This document shows, piece by piece, positions 24,676 through 36,172 of a DNA stretch of 64,000 bases. The DNA comes from Tetraselmis striata (taxonomy: Eukaryota > Chlorophyta > Chlorodendrophyceae > Chlorodendrales > Chlorodendraceae), in NCBI GenBank assembly GCA_006384855.1, contig VCJN01002741.1, positions 1-64,000 on the forward strand, in the 5' to 3' direction. A model generated the notes under the pieces. It made no database searches. It was given only the letters and a program-made list of their open reading frames with translations, and was not told the DNA's origin. The position numbers and the translations under genes are program-made. Positions within the stretch are counted from its first letter, which is position 1, and the number at the start of each line of letters is the position of its first letter.

Positions 24676-25711
24676 AGCGTCGTGTTCGGAGGGATCCTGT
24701 AGTAGATCGGACGCCCAAGCGGCCAGAGGGAAAGGCCGGGCGCTGCATGATGTAACTTCCGTAATGTCCTGCTGATTTAAGTTTCGTCTATCTTGTCCAT
24801 CATGTCCCGTTATGTGCCCAGGGAAGGAACACAAAAGCACCTCTGCAGCTGCATGGCTGCCGGCGGTTGGTGCGCACCGCCCGCTATCATCTATATCTGT
24901 CGCTCATGACCCAATAAGACCACCGCAGTGATAACTGGCTGCTATTTCTATGCTGATGTCACTCAATCGATTCCCCCACCGTTCGCAAGTACGACATCCG
25001 ACATGAAACCATGGCAGGAACGGCCAGTTCCGCTGATCATTTCGAATTCGCGATATATTCTGTGATTTTTCTCATCGGCCGTTGAGCCGCCCTGACTTGG
25101 ACTCGCAAAAAAAAAAACGTGAAAAAGCTGGGGGGAGGGGGAAGGGGGGGGGGGGTCGCGCCATGACTTGCAGTCACGCAGTGCGCACCCCCTATGATCC
25201 CATGCGCCGGATCCCCAGACCCTGGAGTTGTTAACCCATGGGCTGCTCTGCTGGCTGGCCGGCTCTGCGACAAGAGCCTACGGAAGATGCGCTGTGTGCA
25301 CCAGTGCCGTGCCAGCATGCCGGGCTCCGTGATAATCAAGGTACGGGTACGCGGCAAAGGGGTGCCCTCACAACGCACGCTGCGGGGATGTGTCAGGTGG
25401 ACATGGTACAAGAACAGATGTCACGGTGCAGACTCCAGGCAGTGTTGGTTACGGCACCCTCTGCCGCATTGTAGAGAGCGAGAGTGGGAGGCATGCAGGG
25501 ATCTTGCATTCTAATATAACCAAAGGGGTGGGGGGGGTGTGGTGAGAGAGATAACCCTTATCACCCTTAAATACAGTCATCATATAGCAGGTGACCGGCG
25601 AGCATCATCCATGCTCAACTAGGTGCCAGGCTAGGGCCTTGCGAGCATCACCCGCAGAGTAGAAATTATTCGCAAAGCAGCAGGCCTCAGCAAGTGCCGG
25701 GACGGCTAGCT
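24676..25711. other. Region between AK7 and the DUF1769 gene
   Basis: Convergent 3' ends of AK7 (24675) and the minus-strand gene ending at 25712. It holds an A run and a G run (about 25110 and 25150). A possible isolated exon lies at about 25220-25340 on the plus strand: AG before, reading NPWAALLAGRLCDKSLRKMR, with a GTACGG donor after IIK. No partner exon was found, so it is not called as a gene. Confidence 0.3.
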
Positions 25712-27206
25712 TCAGGAGGAAGCGGCGCGCTTTCTGGCTGCGTCTGCCATGGCCGCATGCCAAAGCTCGAAATTCCACAGGTAATCACCTGCGGCACGAG
25801 CAGCGCCTCTCAGTCCGCTGGTTAGTTACATGGGCCACAAAGTGATTGCGGTTATTGGCCAAGCGGCGCACGTGCTGCTTGTGGGTGGATGATGCGTGGA
25901 GGCACGTGGGACGGGAGGGGGGGGGGGGGGGGGGGTTCACCTGTTGACTTCTGCTTGCAGAGCATCCGAAATGGCTGCCCATTCAGTATTGACGCAAGGT
26001 CAAACGACAGCCCGTAACCAAGCTCAAACTTCAGCGTGGTCATGTCGAGGTACCGCTGGTAGAATGAGAAGCTGTACACGAGGTCGGTGCGGAAGCACGT
26101 GGAGCTGCGCTTCTTCCTGTCGCCGTAGGCCTGCACAGGGGAGGGGCGTGGGTCAGAGGACATCATCGCCATCACCACAAGCACGGCGTCATCGATGTCT
26201 CGGCTGCGCCAGTGCCAATGACCCTCCATGCAAGCGCCGATCCAAGTGCGGATACCACAGCAAAACCCCGCTGGAACGAGTGCAAACTCCCATGCCAGTG
26301 CAAATGCGTATGCCAATTCCACTTCTAGCAGAAATTCTCCGACACCTACGCCAATGTCGATGAGGAGGATTGGTGCCAACGCAAACACAACTGCCTATAG
26401 CACTTCCCATGCCAGTCAAAGGGCGTTCACCCGTAAGGAGCTCAAAGCAATGCCAATGCCAGACTGACCACATGCGCGTGAGAAAATTATTGCGCTCTGA
26501 TCCCCCCGCACCTTTTTGCGGACAGACTCTTTGCAGGGTGAGCCTGAGGAGGTTTGAAACTGTGCCCCCAAGACGCGGCAGTCCTCCGCAATCTGTGGAG
26601 GGTCCATGTCTGCGGGTACGCGAGAACAACAGCTCAGATGGCTGGCCGGCAAGCCTGTGGCAGGCGCTCCCTCGGCGCCCACAGCGAAGAGCAATGGCAT
26701 GCTTGGTGAAGCGTGCAGGCAATGACGGGCGGCGCAGTGGGCAGAATGCGGACCGGTGCCGCACCGGCAAGGTTGACGTCCTCCTCCGCTTCCTCCAGGC
26801 TCAGCGAGCCACAGCAGATGAGTGGCGTCAGCATGTAGGGGGTGTCCAGGTCACCAAAGTCGCTGCTGGGCATCAGCTGCTGCCCCATGGCGAGCGCTGA
26901 ATTGATGATCCACTTGCCGGGCACATTCTGAAAGGGGCGGTCAAACTCCTGCAGCCGGCCAGTCCCGGGTGAGACTTGGGACCGCGCACCCGCATGTGCG
27001 ATTACTCTCACGAGCAACGAGCCCTCGCCCTTCGGCATGCACTACGCAGGCACGCATGCGCCCGCCGCCGCACCTGCCCGGTGATGATGTCTGCATGGCT
27101 GAGGCCCTCCTGGAGGAAGCGCCCGCGCACCGTGAACAATGTCTGGTGTCCCTGTCGCCGTTGGATGTGGCGAGAGCGTTAGCGGGTCCGATCAAACGCA
27201 CATACC
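25712..27206 (-). CDS. DUF1769/UPF0590 family protein
   Basis: Exons deduced on the minus strand: one ending at 27206 (5' limit unclear), 27074-27142, 26765-26948, 26512-26609, 25941-26130 and 25712-25788 (stop TGA). All five internal junctions are GT-AG and phase-consistent. The reading gives LFTVRGRFLQEGLSHADIIT, then GQEFDRPFQNVPGKW, DLDTPYMLTPLICCG, then AYGDRKKRSSTCFRTDLVYS, FSFYQRYLDMTTLKFELGYG, LSFDLASILNGQPFRML and YLWNFELWH. This order of 'QGrF', 'EFD.P', 'R..Y', 'NGQP.R' and 'YLWnFeL.H' is what I remember of the DUF1769 (UPF0590) family, found in fungi and algae with no established function. The C-terminal ends are in the expected place, so the gene looks intact. The first exon has no clear ATG; the frame upstream of 27206 reads into a C-run. 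Confidence 0.72.
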
Positions 27207-28082
27207 TTGTTTGCCCGCTGACCGCTTGAGGTTGCTGACAGCTTGGACCAACTGGCCTGGGTGGCTGGACGGCTATGAGGTTTGACGGTGAGGGGCAAGC
27301 AGAGGAAGGGGGGGGGGGGGGGGGGGACATGCACTCATCGAGTCAACGGTGGATCGTTATACAGCGCCACTGCGCTCAATTGACACCAGTAGTGTTTCGA
27401 TTATTGAACGCAGCAGCCTTGGTGGTTAGCAGCTGGTGGAATGGCGGAGGTTAACAGAGGGGCTGAAGGGGCCAGGGATAACTCAGGTGGCTGGACGGAT
27501 TTAAAAAGTTACTGTGGATGACTTTACTCGCGCTTCACGCAGAGCAAGAGTAGTAACCCTCAGTTTCAACTCCAGGCAGGGACTTAGTATCCAATGTTAT
27601 CGAATATAGTTATGTAGCTGTCTCATCTCTTGAGCGTGGCGACCAGATCATGATCGAGTTGCTTCCTACTGGCTGAGACTGCTAACCAACTAAAAGTACT
27701 GGTACCAGTACCAGTACATCTGGTGAAAAATTTCCGCCCCCGGGGCGGCAGGACTGGCAGCAGTGAAGCCCGTGCAGCGTCTCTACGACTACGGGCGTCT
27801 AGGCAGCGATCCAGGTCGCAAAGCCCTGGGTAGCCGACGCTCTGTTTCAGTCATGAAGGAAATTGGCAAAGCGTTCCGCAATAAACATCACTTGCAACAG
27901 CGCCACGACGACGACTGATGTTGGATCACTGTCGAAAAGGTACACGGGTACTTGCAGTACAAAGACGGGAATACACTCGTCCCATACATCCGAGAGCGGT
28001 ACTAGTACGTGCTTTCGTCAGGGTTTCGCTCGGTAAGTTGCGGGTGATTTAGCATTATATCACATATTCAATGTACATTCAT
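27207..28082. other. Upstream region of the DUF1769 gene, no further gene seen
   Basis: Starts with sequence that may include the missing 5' exon of the DUF1769 gene, then a G run at about 27309-27327. The rest has no long open frame or recognised motif. A GGTACCAGTACCAGTAC block lies at about 27700. No repeat partner found. Confidence 0.35.
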
Positions 28083-28330
28083 TGTCCGCTCGGTTGAGCG
28101 GTCGTCTCGTATGCGAGAGGTCCCCGACTAGATTCCCGGCCGATGTATTTTCGGCAATGTCGGCCCGGCGTGTCTTGGGTTTACCCGGTTGATGCATTAG
28201 CCCTTCGCGGTTCGAGTGAGGAAATGGTCTACGGGCTATGCCAGACCTACGACTGCAGTTGGCGCACGAGGTCAGGTGCTGGGCTGGGGCGGCTTCGGCC
28301 GATGTCCCGGGGCGAGCTTTAGTTTTCCTT
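28083..28330 (+). repeat. tRNA-derived SINE, copy 2
   Basis: Same family as 17478-17745. The head TGTCCGCTCGGTTGAGCGGT gives a clean D-arm-like stem (GCTC/GAGC), followed by a TCTCG-TATG-CGAGA hairpin and a degenerate B box (GACTAGATTCC). The body carries GGCTATGCCAGACCTACG, CTGCAGTTGGCGCACGAGGT and GGCTTCGGCCGATGTCCCGG, ending in AGCTTTAGTTTTCC. The shared body shows one mobile family even though the heads differ. Confidence 0.7.
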
Positions 28331-28369
28331 AATAATCTTTGAGCCCATGATGTTCGATTAAGGGAGAAA

Positions 28370-28990
28370 TAAGGACAAATACGGCCAAAGGAAAAATCGC
28401 TACCAGTATTCTCCCGTGGGAGAAAGGCCAGATCCGGAGGCTTACAGGCCTATTTCGTCTCCTGCCACTGGAGAAGTGTTTCCCCCCCCAGGACGTACAT
28501 CGCGCTGTAAGGATTACTTCCCATGGGCGCGCCGTGCGCACCCCGTCGCCAACCATCGTCGGCACGACGACGTCATCGAGGCGCCACGCACAACCCGACG
28601 GGACGAGACCAACCCCACGCCCCCAACCCCGCGCGGCGGAGGATGCGTAGCCGCCGCAGCCTTCCCCTCCTCGCCCTAGTCGACCGCACCCATCGCCTAG
28701 CTATACCGTATAACTAGGCGACGAGTGCTGGCGGGAACTCGGCGAGTCGCGGCCGTCCTTGTTGCGGGTTGTCGCGACTCCTCTCTGTTACCACCTAGTT
28801 TCCACCGCGCACCGCCCCTCCCCGCCCCGCCTCACCCGCGCAGCCCTAGCCTCCCAGTCAGAGGTGTGGAAGCACATCCGGATGTATTTGAGCAGCATGA
28901 GGCAGGGCAGAGATCGACCGCAGATGAGCGGGTTGGCTGGGCGGGGGGGGTCGATCTTATCCCACAGCCTACTTGTCGGACTGTACCCGT
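28370..28990. repeat. Dispersed repeat family Q, copy 2
   Basis: Counterpart of 11440-12090, with the same order of landmarks: TTCTCCCG blocks, GGCGCGCCGTGC, CATCGCCTAG, GAACTCGGCGAGTCGCGGC, ATGAGCGGGTTGGCTGGGCG. It lies directly downstream of the SINE. No conserved open frame. Confidence 0.65.
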
Positions 28991-31222
28991 AGCGGCTCCG
29001 TTTCTCCTGGGATCCGGGCGGAGAAATCGCGATTTCGAATTCAAACTACATGCTGAGCGCTGCGTCTCCGGTACGAAAGCAGTATTTGTACAGTCTTTCT
29101 CCCTGAGGAAGTACACGACGGAGAATATGCACACCGAAGGCATCTTTCGCGGATGTGGCGAACGAACGTGATAGTTCACGTTATATCGAAGAATGTGCAC
29201 ACCGAAGTACTACGGGTAAAGACATGGCTATTTCTCTTTCTCCCTTCTTCCAACATGGGCTTTACCCCTAACTAATATACGAATACCTGGTTGCTAGTAC
29301 TGCGCCACTTGCTACGTACGGTGCTAGAACTAACGTACTAAAGTAGGAAGTGCCTGTAGCTGGAATGGTGAGAATTACAAAAACGCCAAATTTTAGCAAC
29401 GAATCGACTGCTTAGTGTAGACGAAGCAGCAGCGACTACTACTAATCAGGCTACTGTAGTATTATTGTAGGTCCTGGGTAAGCGACCACTACCCGTACAC
29501 ACAACCCGTGTATCAGTAAACTATATCTATACTATGCACCGTGCACACACGAGCAGGCCTGCGGACATACGTAACGTTCTTCTCGAACACCCCGCGATTA
29601 GGGGAACGATTAAAACGGAGAAATAATTTAGAATACAGCACGAATACACGACGAGATATCCGACGGGAAGGTGCAAAACAATTCATTGTTTATGTTGGGG
29701 CTCCGCTAATCGTTAATTCTACGGTACGGATGCACCGTTATGGATACACTGTTATAGACCGCGGATGGTGACGAGGAGCGCGCGCAGCACGCGATGATGT
29801 CCGGCCTGGGTACCAATACCCGTACAGTACCTGTACCATGCGGCGACAGCGACGACGACTACGCAGCACGCGGGGCGCAGTTGTTCGTCGTCGACGCTGA
29901 TGCCGCCGGGAAATAAATAAACGGGACTAATAAAACACTTGAAAAAAGCAAGGGACAAGTGCTTGTATGTACTGGTCCTGGTCGCTAAATGCAGTCGCTA
30001 TGCGTACGGTACCATACCGTGCGGGTACCGGATTAAGGCAACGAAGGCTCCCACCTGCATTCGCTCCTTGCCTGGGGAGTCTGGAAGGCCCGCCACCCAC
30101 ATATGTGCCACGCCCTTGAACAGAGACGTCGCGAACTCTATGCCTTCTCCACTGTTCAGAGGTAGGGAGGGGGCGCAAGGGTTGCTGGATAGTTCCCAGC
30201 GTGGGTGTGGGCGCCACATCATCGGCGACGACCCCTGCAGGAAGTCTGACGGGCTCGGTGACACTGGAAGTACGGACGACGCAGCGTTATAGTGCTTGCC
30301 GTCCGCAGGCTGCACACTTGTCTGCTGCTGCCAGGCTGCCTCCGCCTCGTTCGAGCCAGGCAGGCAAGATGACTGCCGAGCACTGCCGGGAAGCGCCGCT
30401 ACTGTCGCCATGCTTTCTCAGGGGCAAGGAGGGAACCGCTGAAGCTGAGGACCAGTCGGCGCGGCCTGATATGTGCCGCAAAGTGGTTGCGGGTGCAAGT
30501 GGCGCTGCGGCGGCTGACCCGCGGCACAGGGCTTCTATGCCCCACGCCTGTGGAGAACGACCTGCCGGGCCCCTATTCGAGCAGAATCAGATTTCGCAAG
30601 GATACCTGTATGCCACCGCCCGTGGCAAGGGACCCAAAGGCTGTGGCGGAGTCTCCCGCTCACGGGTCTGACGGCGGGGCTCTACGAGTACTCCTGTGGC
30701 GTTTAGGGCCGTTGTGGGGCTGGCAGCTGTGGTGGCAGGAGTACCTACTCGTATTTCCGTATTTATGCGTATTCATAAGTACTGTATGTGCGAGCGCGCC
30801 TCCTCCCCCCCCCCCCCTCCAGGCCAGCCCCTGAATCCCTGATGGCGGGACAGGCCAAGTCGCTACTGGCACTGGCAAAGTATGTACAGGAAAGGATTTT
30901 TCTGTAGATCGAGGAATTTTATTTGCACCGGTCGTACCGATACTGGTACGACTAGGGTGACGAATAATAGCTATGACGCGACCACTAGCAAGTCGCTACT
31001 ACCCTGGCGTATATATCCTAGTATAAATAAGTGCTGGTACAGTGGTTCGGAGAATATCCACGCATATTGTTGGGCGCTAACGTATGGCTAGCAGCCGCGA
31101 ATTCTTTCAGCATTCTTTGTGCCAGTCTGCCCCGCGGCGAATAATAATATCCCCCGCATGGGCGCGGGCGCCGCAACAGCAGTCGTTATTTAATGTTACG
31201 GCGCCTCGTTTTTCGGCGCCTC
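28991..31222. other. Gene-poor region with one weak ORF
   Basis: No gene I can support. The best candidate is a 137-residue minus-strand frame at 29998-30411. It reads like protein in composition (Met-Ala-Thr start; GIEFATSLFKGVAHMWVAGL near the end) but has no family match or repeat partner. On the plus strand 30487-30834 is open for 115 residues and includes a hydrophobic stretch, also unrecognised. The 29200-29970 part is AT-rich with scattered GTACTAG-like words. Confidence 0.3.
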
Positions 31223-31549
31223 TTATCCTCGGGAGCGATTCCAACAGAACCCGTCTTGCATGTCCATCTGCAACATGTAATCACCGAAACGCGCCAGATT
31301 GCGCAAGTGCGAAAGGGTTTCGAAAGATCTTTCCCCAGTTTCGCAGTGTCGGTTCAGCGAGGGGCTAAGGTCAATCAATAAACCTCCAATTATAGAGCCT
31401 CCATTCAATTGTAGCCGGCTTTGGTGCAAGTGGCTAAGGTCAATCAATAAACCTCCAATTATAGAGCCTCCATTCAATTGTAGCCGGCTTTGGTGCAAGG
31501 GGTTAAGGTGAATCAATAAACCTCCAATCATCAACTGCTTCAGTGTCAC
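31223..31549 (-). pseudogene. Reverse-transcriptase fragment with in-frame repeat
   Basis: The minus strand reads GGLLIDLSPSLNRHCETGER, then SFETLSHLRNLARFGDYMLQ and MDMQDGF. This resembles the palm start of DIRS/PAT-type reverse transcriptases (IDLR.LN...E.L..L..L...GDYM...D..DGF). Just after DGF the frame shifts; the next frame gives IAPEDKRR, which would continue the domain. Upstream the segment LHQSRLQLNGGSIIGGLLID is repeated by a 66-bp tandem array, so the copy is dead. It may derive from the same element class as the recombinase at 9.8-11.4 kb. Confidence 0.5.
31366..31530. repeat. 66-bp tandem repeat, about 2.5 copies
   Basis: Units begin AAGGTCAATCAATAAACCTC and contain GAGCCTCCATTCAATTGTAG. 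The first two are nearly identical; the third is shorter and slightly diverged (GGTGAATCAATAAACC). The period is a multiple of three, so the reverse-transcriptase frame stays open through the array on the minus strand. Confidence 0.9.
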
Positions 31550-32316
31550 GTGCGGATACCAGTGATGCGATATTAGTAGATGTACTGCAACATAGCTACG
31601 TTGGCATACAAGGGCCCCTAGACACAGTGTAGAGCAGACCCTATGCGGGTTGATCAGCGGCGGGGCCTTCCCTGATCTCGGGTAAAGATAGCTTGACTGT
31701 CAAGAGAAAGAGCTGGACTCGGTTGGACCTAACAAATTTCGAATTTCAAATTTCGAAATATTGCTCTCATCCCGGTTGGCTGGCTCTACACCCTCTTCCA
31801 CTTCAGCCACGGCGGCCACTTCATGCACCAAGCCGACATCGCCACTAGCCGCTGCGTGATGCTGGTGGCCTCGATAACGTGCGGGTCTGTGAGGGGCGGT
31901 ACTATCTATACATAGATGTCCGCACCATGCGCAACGCCAGGCGAGCCACCGATTAGTAGGTAGGCGATGACTGCAGGTGTGACCACCAAGCATCATGATG
32001 CTGCCTGCGGACCCACGTACCTGCAAACCAGCATGTTCTTTTATCGCTGACTGTTACTTTCAAGTGGGAAGGGCCAACTTGACGCGGTAGCGGTGCTCCG
32101 CTGTCTGATTGAGCAAGGCGGCCCTTAAATGAACGTAATGTCCTTTGACTGTGCCTGGTCCCCGTGCGTGGTAGGCGATTAATGTTTGGCTATGTCCGGC
32201 CACTTCATGGCCGACCAACAGCCAGTGCCACTGAGCTGGCACTCCATCCGTGCTGCGCGGTCATTCACGTTCAATGTAACACATAATCAAATACATACAC
32301 ATATCAACGCCGGCAC

Positions 32317-32318
<2 letters not shown>

Positions 32319-32354
<36 letters not shown>
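32319..32354. repeat. (CA)n microsatellite
   Basis: About 18 uninterrupted CA dinucleotides, followed within 60 bp by a GT-rich stretch (TGTGTGTGTGCGTGTGTGTG, about 32393-32412) that could pair with it. Confidence 0.95.
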
Positions 32355-32358
<4 letters not shown>

Positions 32359-32399
32359 TATACACATGAAGTATATAATGAATTATTGATTTTGTGTGT

Positions 32400-34170
32400 G
32401 TGCGTGTGTGTGCATTAATGTGTAGCGACTGCGGTGGAGACCAAGGAACTTAAAAGCGTTTAATCATCAAACGAGTTCATAGCACTACCACCATAATACA
32501 CCCTTTCACATAAGTCCCATGCACCTTTCTTGCCGAATCCGAGTAGTTTGCAAATAGCAGTAGGGCAGCTGAATATAGGGTTTATGACCTACTGGAATGT
32601 TGCACAAATATGTTCGGCCTTTATCACCGTAGCAGGTCTCGTGTAAACAAGCCCGTTGGCCCTTACATGTGTCCTACTAGTGCCACTTGCGCCACATTCA
32701 GCGTTTCGAGTACCCCCCAACAACGAGGCTTGGTGCCCCGCGATGCCCACGGTCGCCATGCCGGATCCCCCCGTCCACAACATTACTTCCACCAGCGTCG
32801 ACGCATCAAGGTGCACGCCATTTCCGTCCTACTACTGGGCTCACGATGGCGCGGTATGAACATGCGGCTATGCACTGGTATAGAAAGCCTTTGCCCTACG
32901 GCAAGGAGGCCGTGAGGGCCCTACTCTCCCGCATGCGCTTAAATCAATCACACCAGCTACTGTCCATGATTTTTCCACTAAACCATCGTCATCGACACGT
33001 AGGGCTTGGTCCAGATCGTGAATGACTTAATTTCAATGCCCTACGTGTATGGTGGATAGTGATCATACCATACCAAGGGTGATGTGGTGTGTGTACGTGG
33101 GCAGTGGAGTCCCACGCCTATGTATGCACACAAGTGGCGCAATTTGTGGTTTTGAAGCGCTAGAGCCAGCATAAGCCCTGCTTTTGCCTAAATGAAAGTG
33201 ATGGTCGCACACATGGCAATATCGGGTGTATCGCGCTATCGCGGCATTTTCCCCCAACCGGATGACCCTGAGTAACATGCATGCATGCGCGCATGGTCTC
33301 AGTGTAGCTGCGCATGGGCATGTGGATCGAATTCGCAAACCCCATACTTATGTGGAAGGGTGTAGTTTGTGATTGAAACGAACCAAAACATAACAAATGA
33401 TGCACTTACAATGAATATCGGCAAGTCTGTATTGCACAAGTACTGTCAAGAAATCACGGACGATGGACCATGTAGATATACGTGGATTCTCAGGGAACTG
33501 TTTGGGATCATGTTGGGATCCATGTACTGTTTGATGGGGCTACAGTACGACATAGAAACTTTGGATTTTCAGGGTCGTGTCTGGTGTTAATCGGTTTGCA
33601 TTTGAAGTTCTCATGCTTCAGCACTCAGTGCCAGGCCATGCGGTCGACCGCTACTGTCTGCCATGTGGAACCCCCAAAAACAAATAAATGCATCTCACGT
33701 TCCCAAATGGCGCCACCTGGAATCCACACTGAGGCATGCATCGTCCTCTCCTGAAGCAACCCAGCACACTCATTTCCAGCCACAGAAGAGGTTGCAATAT
33801 GTGCAGCCCAACTGTTGACCCGGGGGCCTTTTTTGACATGGAGGCCTATCTAGAGGAAGGGCCCGGATTGTTAGGCATTGGTGTATATTTTGATGAGCGT
33901 TTTGTGAGATGTGCCGAGGAGCGTTGGTAGCCTGATCACTGCCCCGCCGCGTGCCTCTCATTGTCATCGATGAAACGTGTGGCATGCATTCTACATCACA
34001 TGCCCACGCTCAGTGTGCGATAATAATCGTGATGGAATCCCCCCCTCCCCCTAAGAAAAGAAAACGGAATAGCAGAAGCTGATCCGACTAGAACACAAGT
34101 ACAATGCCGGCGCCTCGCTGAAATGCAGCGAAACAACTACTGATCCCGGGGGGGCTGCAAAGGCATTACA
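32400..34170. other. Degenerate mobile-element-like region
   Basis: Several protein-like fragments in changing frames but no complete gene. On the plus strand about 32656-32859 reads NNEAWCPAMPTVAMPDPPVH, and 33736-33930 reads GAFFDMEAYLEEGPGLLGIG. On the minus strand 33063-33338 includes RYCHVCDHHFHLGKSRAYAG, a possible zinc pair. The frame changes and lack of splice logic suggest a decayed transposon. I could not name a family. Confidence 0.35.
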
Positions 34171-34187
34171 ATTGTGTAGTGGGACGC

Positions 34188-34251
34188 ACTCACACTCTCT
34201 CGCACACGCACACGTATACACACACGCTCTCGCACACGCACACGCACACGC

Positions 34252-34321
<70 letters not shown>

Positions 34322-34322
34322 A
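34188..34322. repeat. (CA)n microsatellite with CGCACA variants
   Basis: Over 130 bp of CA/CACG-type repeat, with a pure CA core of about 30 units at 34250-34312. It sits about 190 bp from the 3' end of PSMB3 and probably varies in length. Confidence 0.95.
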
Positions 34323-34509
34323 GAGAGGCTACCAGAGCAGGGCAGCAGGGATGGGAGAAGCATAGCAAGTGTAGGTGTGTGTATGTATGTATGTGTATGT
34401 GTGAGAGAGAAGGGGGGGGGGCATTGAGCGCGGGGTTACAAGAAGCACGCGGCAATGTCGCTGAAAGTACATGCAGCGGCGGCACGAGGACCGGCGCAGA
34501 GGGGCGCGC

Positions 34510-36172
34510 TCAGTCCATGCGGCCCTTGAGGGTGCGCGTGATCGTCTTGTCAGGGGTGATGACGTACACGATGGCGCCCCAGCCTGACAGCGCGTCGCGA
34601 TCCTGCCCCGACATCAGGCACTGCGACAGCGTCTCGAACAGCTCCTCCGCCTCCATGTCCGGCCGCCACGTGGACTCGCACATGCCGTAGAGCGAATCGG
34701 GGGCGGTGCCCTGGCGCACAGGAGGGGGCATCAGCCACGTCAGCGCTCCTCCCCACTCATCACCTGCTACACCTCTTTGTCATGAAGTGAGGCAAGCCCT
34801 GACGCCAGCACCGCCTGCCACCGCCGCACCGTTGAATGCGGGAGCAAAACCTACTGATCAGTTCTGCAACATTGCTTAGATAACTCAGTGGCGGACATGT
34901 GGTGCTTTCTGGTGTATGTCGACAACTGTACACCTGTTTCTTGTTTGGGAAAAAAAAACGGCACTTGTAGGAGAGCCAAATGTGTGTCTACGCTGAGCTT
35001 GAGCAGGCGGGCCGGGGCGGGGCGGGGGGGGGGGGGGGGGGGAGGGGGTAGGACAGCATTGCTCACCGCCACCATGAAGTCAGTGGCGGTTTCCATCGCC
35101 CCAATGGTGTCCATCCCGCACAGGTAGGGCGTCCCGTCGCTCTCCAGCCCCGCAATCACAGGCGAGCAGAAGTACGGCCCGAATCTGAAGCAGTGGGGAG
35201 GAGGGCAGTGCGCGGGCCCGTCAGCGCTGGTGCCGTGGATGGCTTTCAAGGGCACGAGGGCGGCCCAGGCTGTCTGGCGGGACGAAATGCGGTGTTTGCA
35301 TGAGGATGCCTGCGAGCGCCCCCCCGCCCCCCCCCCCCCCCCCTTCTCCCCCCCACCCTCCCCCTAAAAATCCCTCACCCCAGCTACCTTACCCCTCAGC
35401 CCCATTCTTGGGCCATCTGGGCCAAGACCAGAAAGTGGGCAGGCAAGGATGCAGCACAGCCAGAGCGAAATCTCCGCCCCCGTGCCTCTCCCCTCTGCCT
35501 CTCCCCTCAGAGATGTGCCCAGGATGGCAGCACCACTTTTAATACAACTCATTCCCCCCTGCCCTGAGAGACATTCCCAGGTCCACAGGCAAGACTCTGT
35601 TTTCCTCCGCGCGGGCAACTGCGCCTTCACGGAAGACCCCCGCTCCCAAGCCTTCCGAGCCTCCCCCGCACACCCATTCCAAGCGCTGTGAAGCAGGGCG
35701 GCCCGCTGCCTTCCCGGGCGCAGATCCGGCCGCCCAACAGCCGCAGATCTGGTACGCGCCAGCGGGACCCAGATCCCAGGGCCGAATCCGCTGGGAGCGG
35801 ATGCTGTGCGCCGAGGGGACGGGCGGCGAGCGGGGGAGGAAAGAGGGGGCCAGGGCGGGGTGTGGGGTCGGCGTACCGTTTCTCGTAGAGCGTGGAGGAG
35901 ACGAGGTGCCCGAAGGTGGAGGGCTTGATGTTGCGCTCCTCCCGCAGCTTGTACATGTTGTGCTTAAACTGGAAGCGCTGGCTCAGCGTCTGCGCGTCCG
36001 TCCCCAGGCCCGCGAGACCCAGGTACAGGTGGTCGTGGATCTTGTACACCTTCTTGTAGTCCGTGGCCAGTGTCTGGAACTGCACGCCCAGCCGCAGGTC
36101 GGAGCCGATGGCAACGCAGTTCTTGCCGGCCATCGCCACGATGGCCGCGCCGTTCATCTCAAAGATCGACAT
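34510..36172 (-). CDS. PSMB3: 20S proteasome subunit beta type-3
   Basis: Three exons with consistent phases: 35877-36172, 35067-35184 and 34510-34710 (stop TGA), giving 204 residues, about the usual length for beta-3. It begins [20 protein letters not shown], continues [20 protein letters not shown], and after the first junction reads [20 protein letters not shown]; the last exon has LYGMCESTW and ends RTLKGRMD. Beta-3 is a non-catalytic member of the beta ring and has no Thr1 nucleophile, consistent with the absence of a propeptide-Thr junction here. The frame is open upstream of the chosen ATG to about 36505, but homology starts at MSIFEMNG, so 36172 is preferred. Intron 2 starts with GTGAGC and has a poly-C run within 20 nt of the donor. 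A housekeeping gene that should be constitutively expressed. Confidence 0.95.

Noticed and set aside
28083..28160. Functional tRNA gene
   Set aside because: The D-arm is convincing, but the anticodon arm has a 4-6 nt loop and the T-arm is degenerate; the downstream body is shared with another repeat, so it is a SINE head.
31366..31530. CRISPR-like array
   Set aside because: A short tandem array with no spacers of unique sequence, in a eukaryotic context; it is a 66-bp tandem repeat within a retroelement.
34172..34690. 172-residue plus-strand ORF rich in His-Thr/Ala-His
   Set aside because: It is generated by the CA microsatellite and by the antisense of the last PSMB3 exon.
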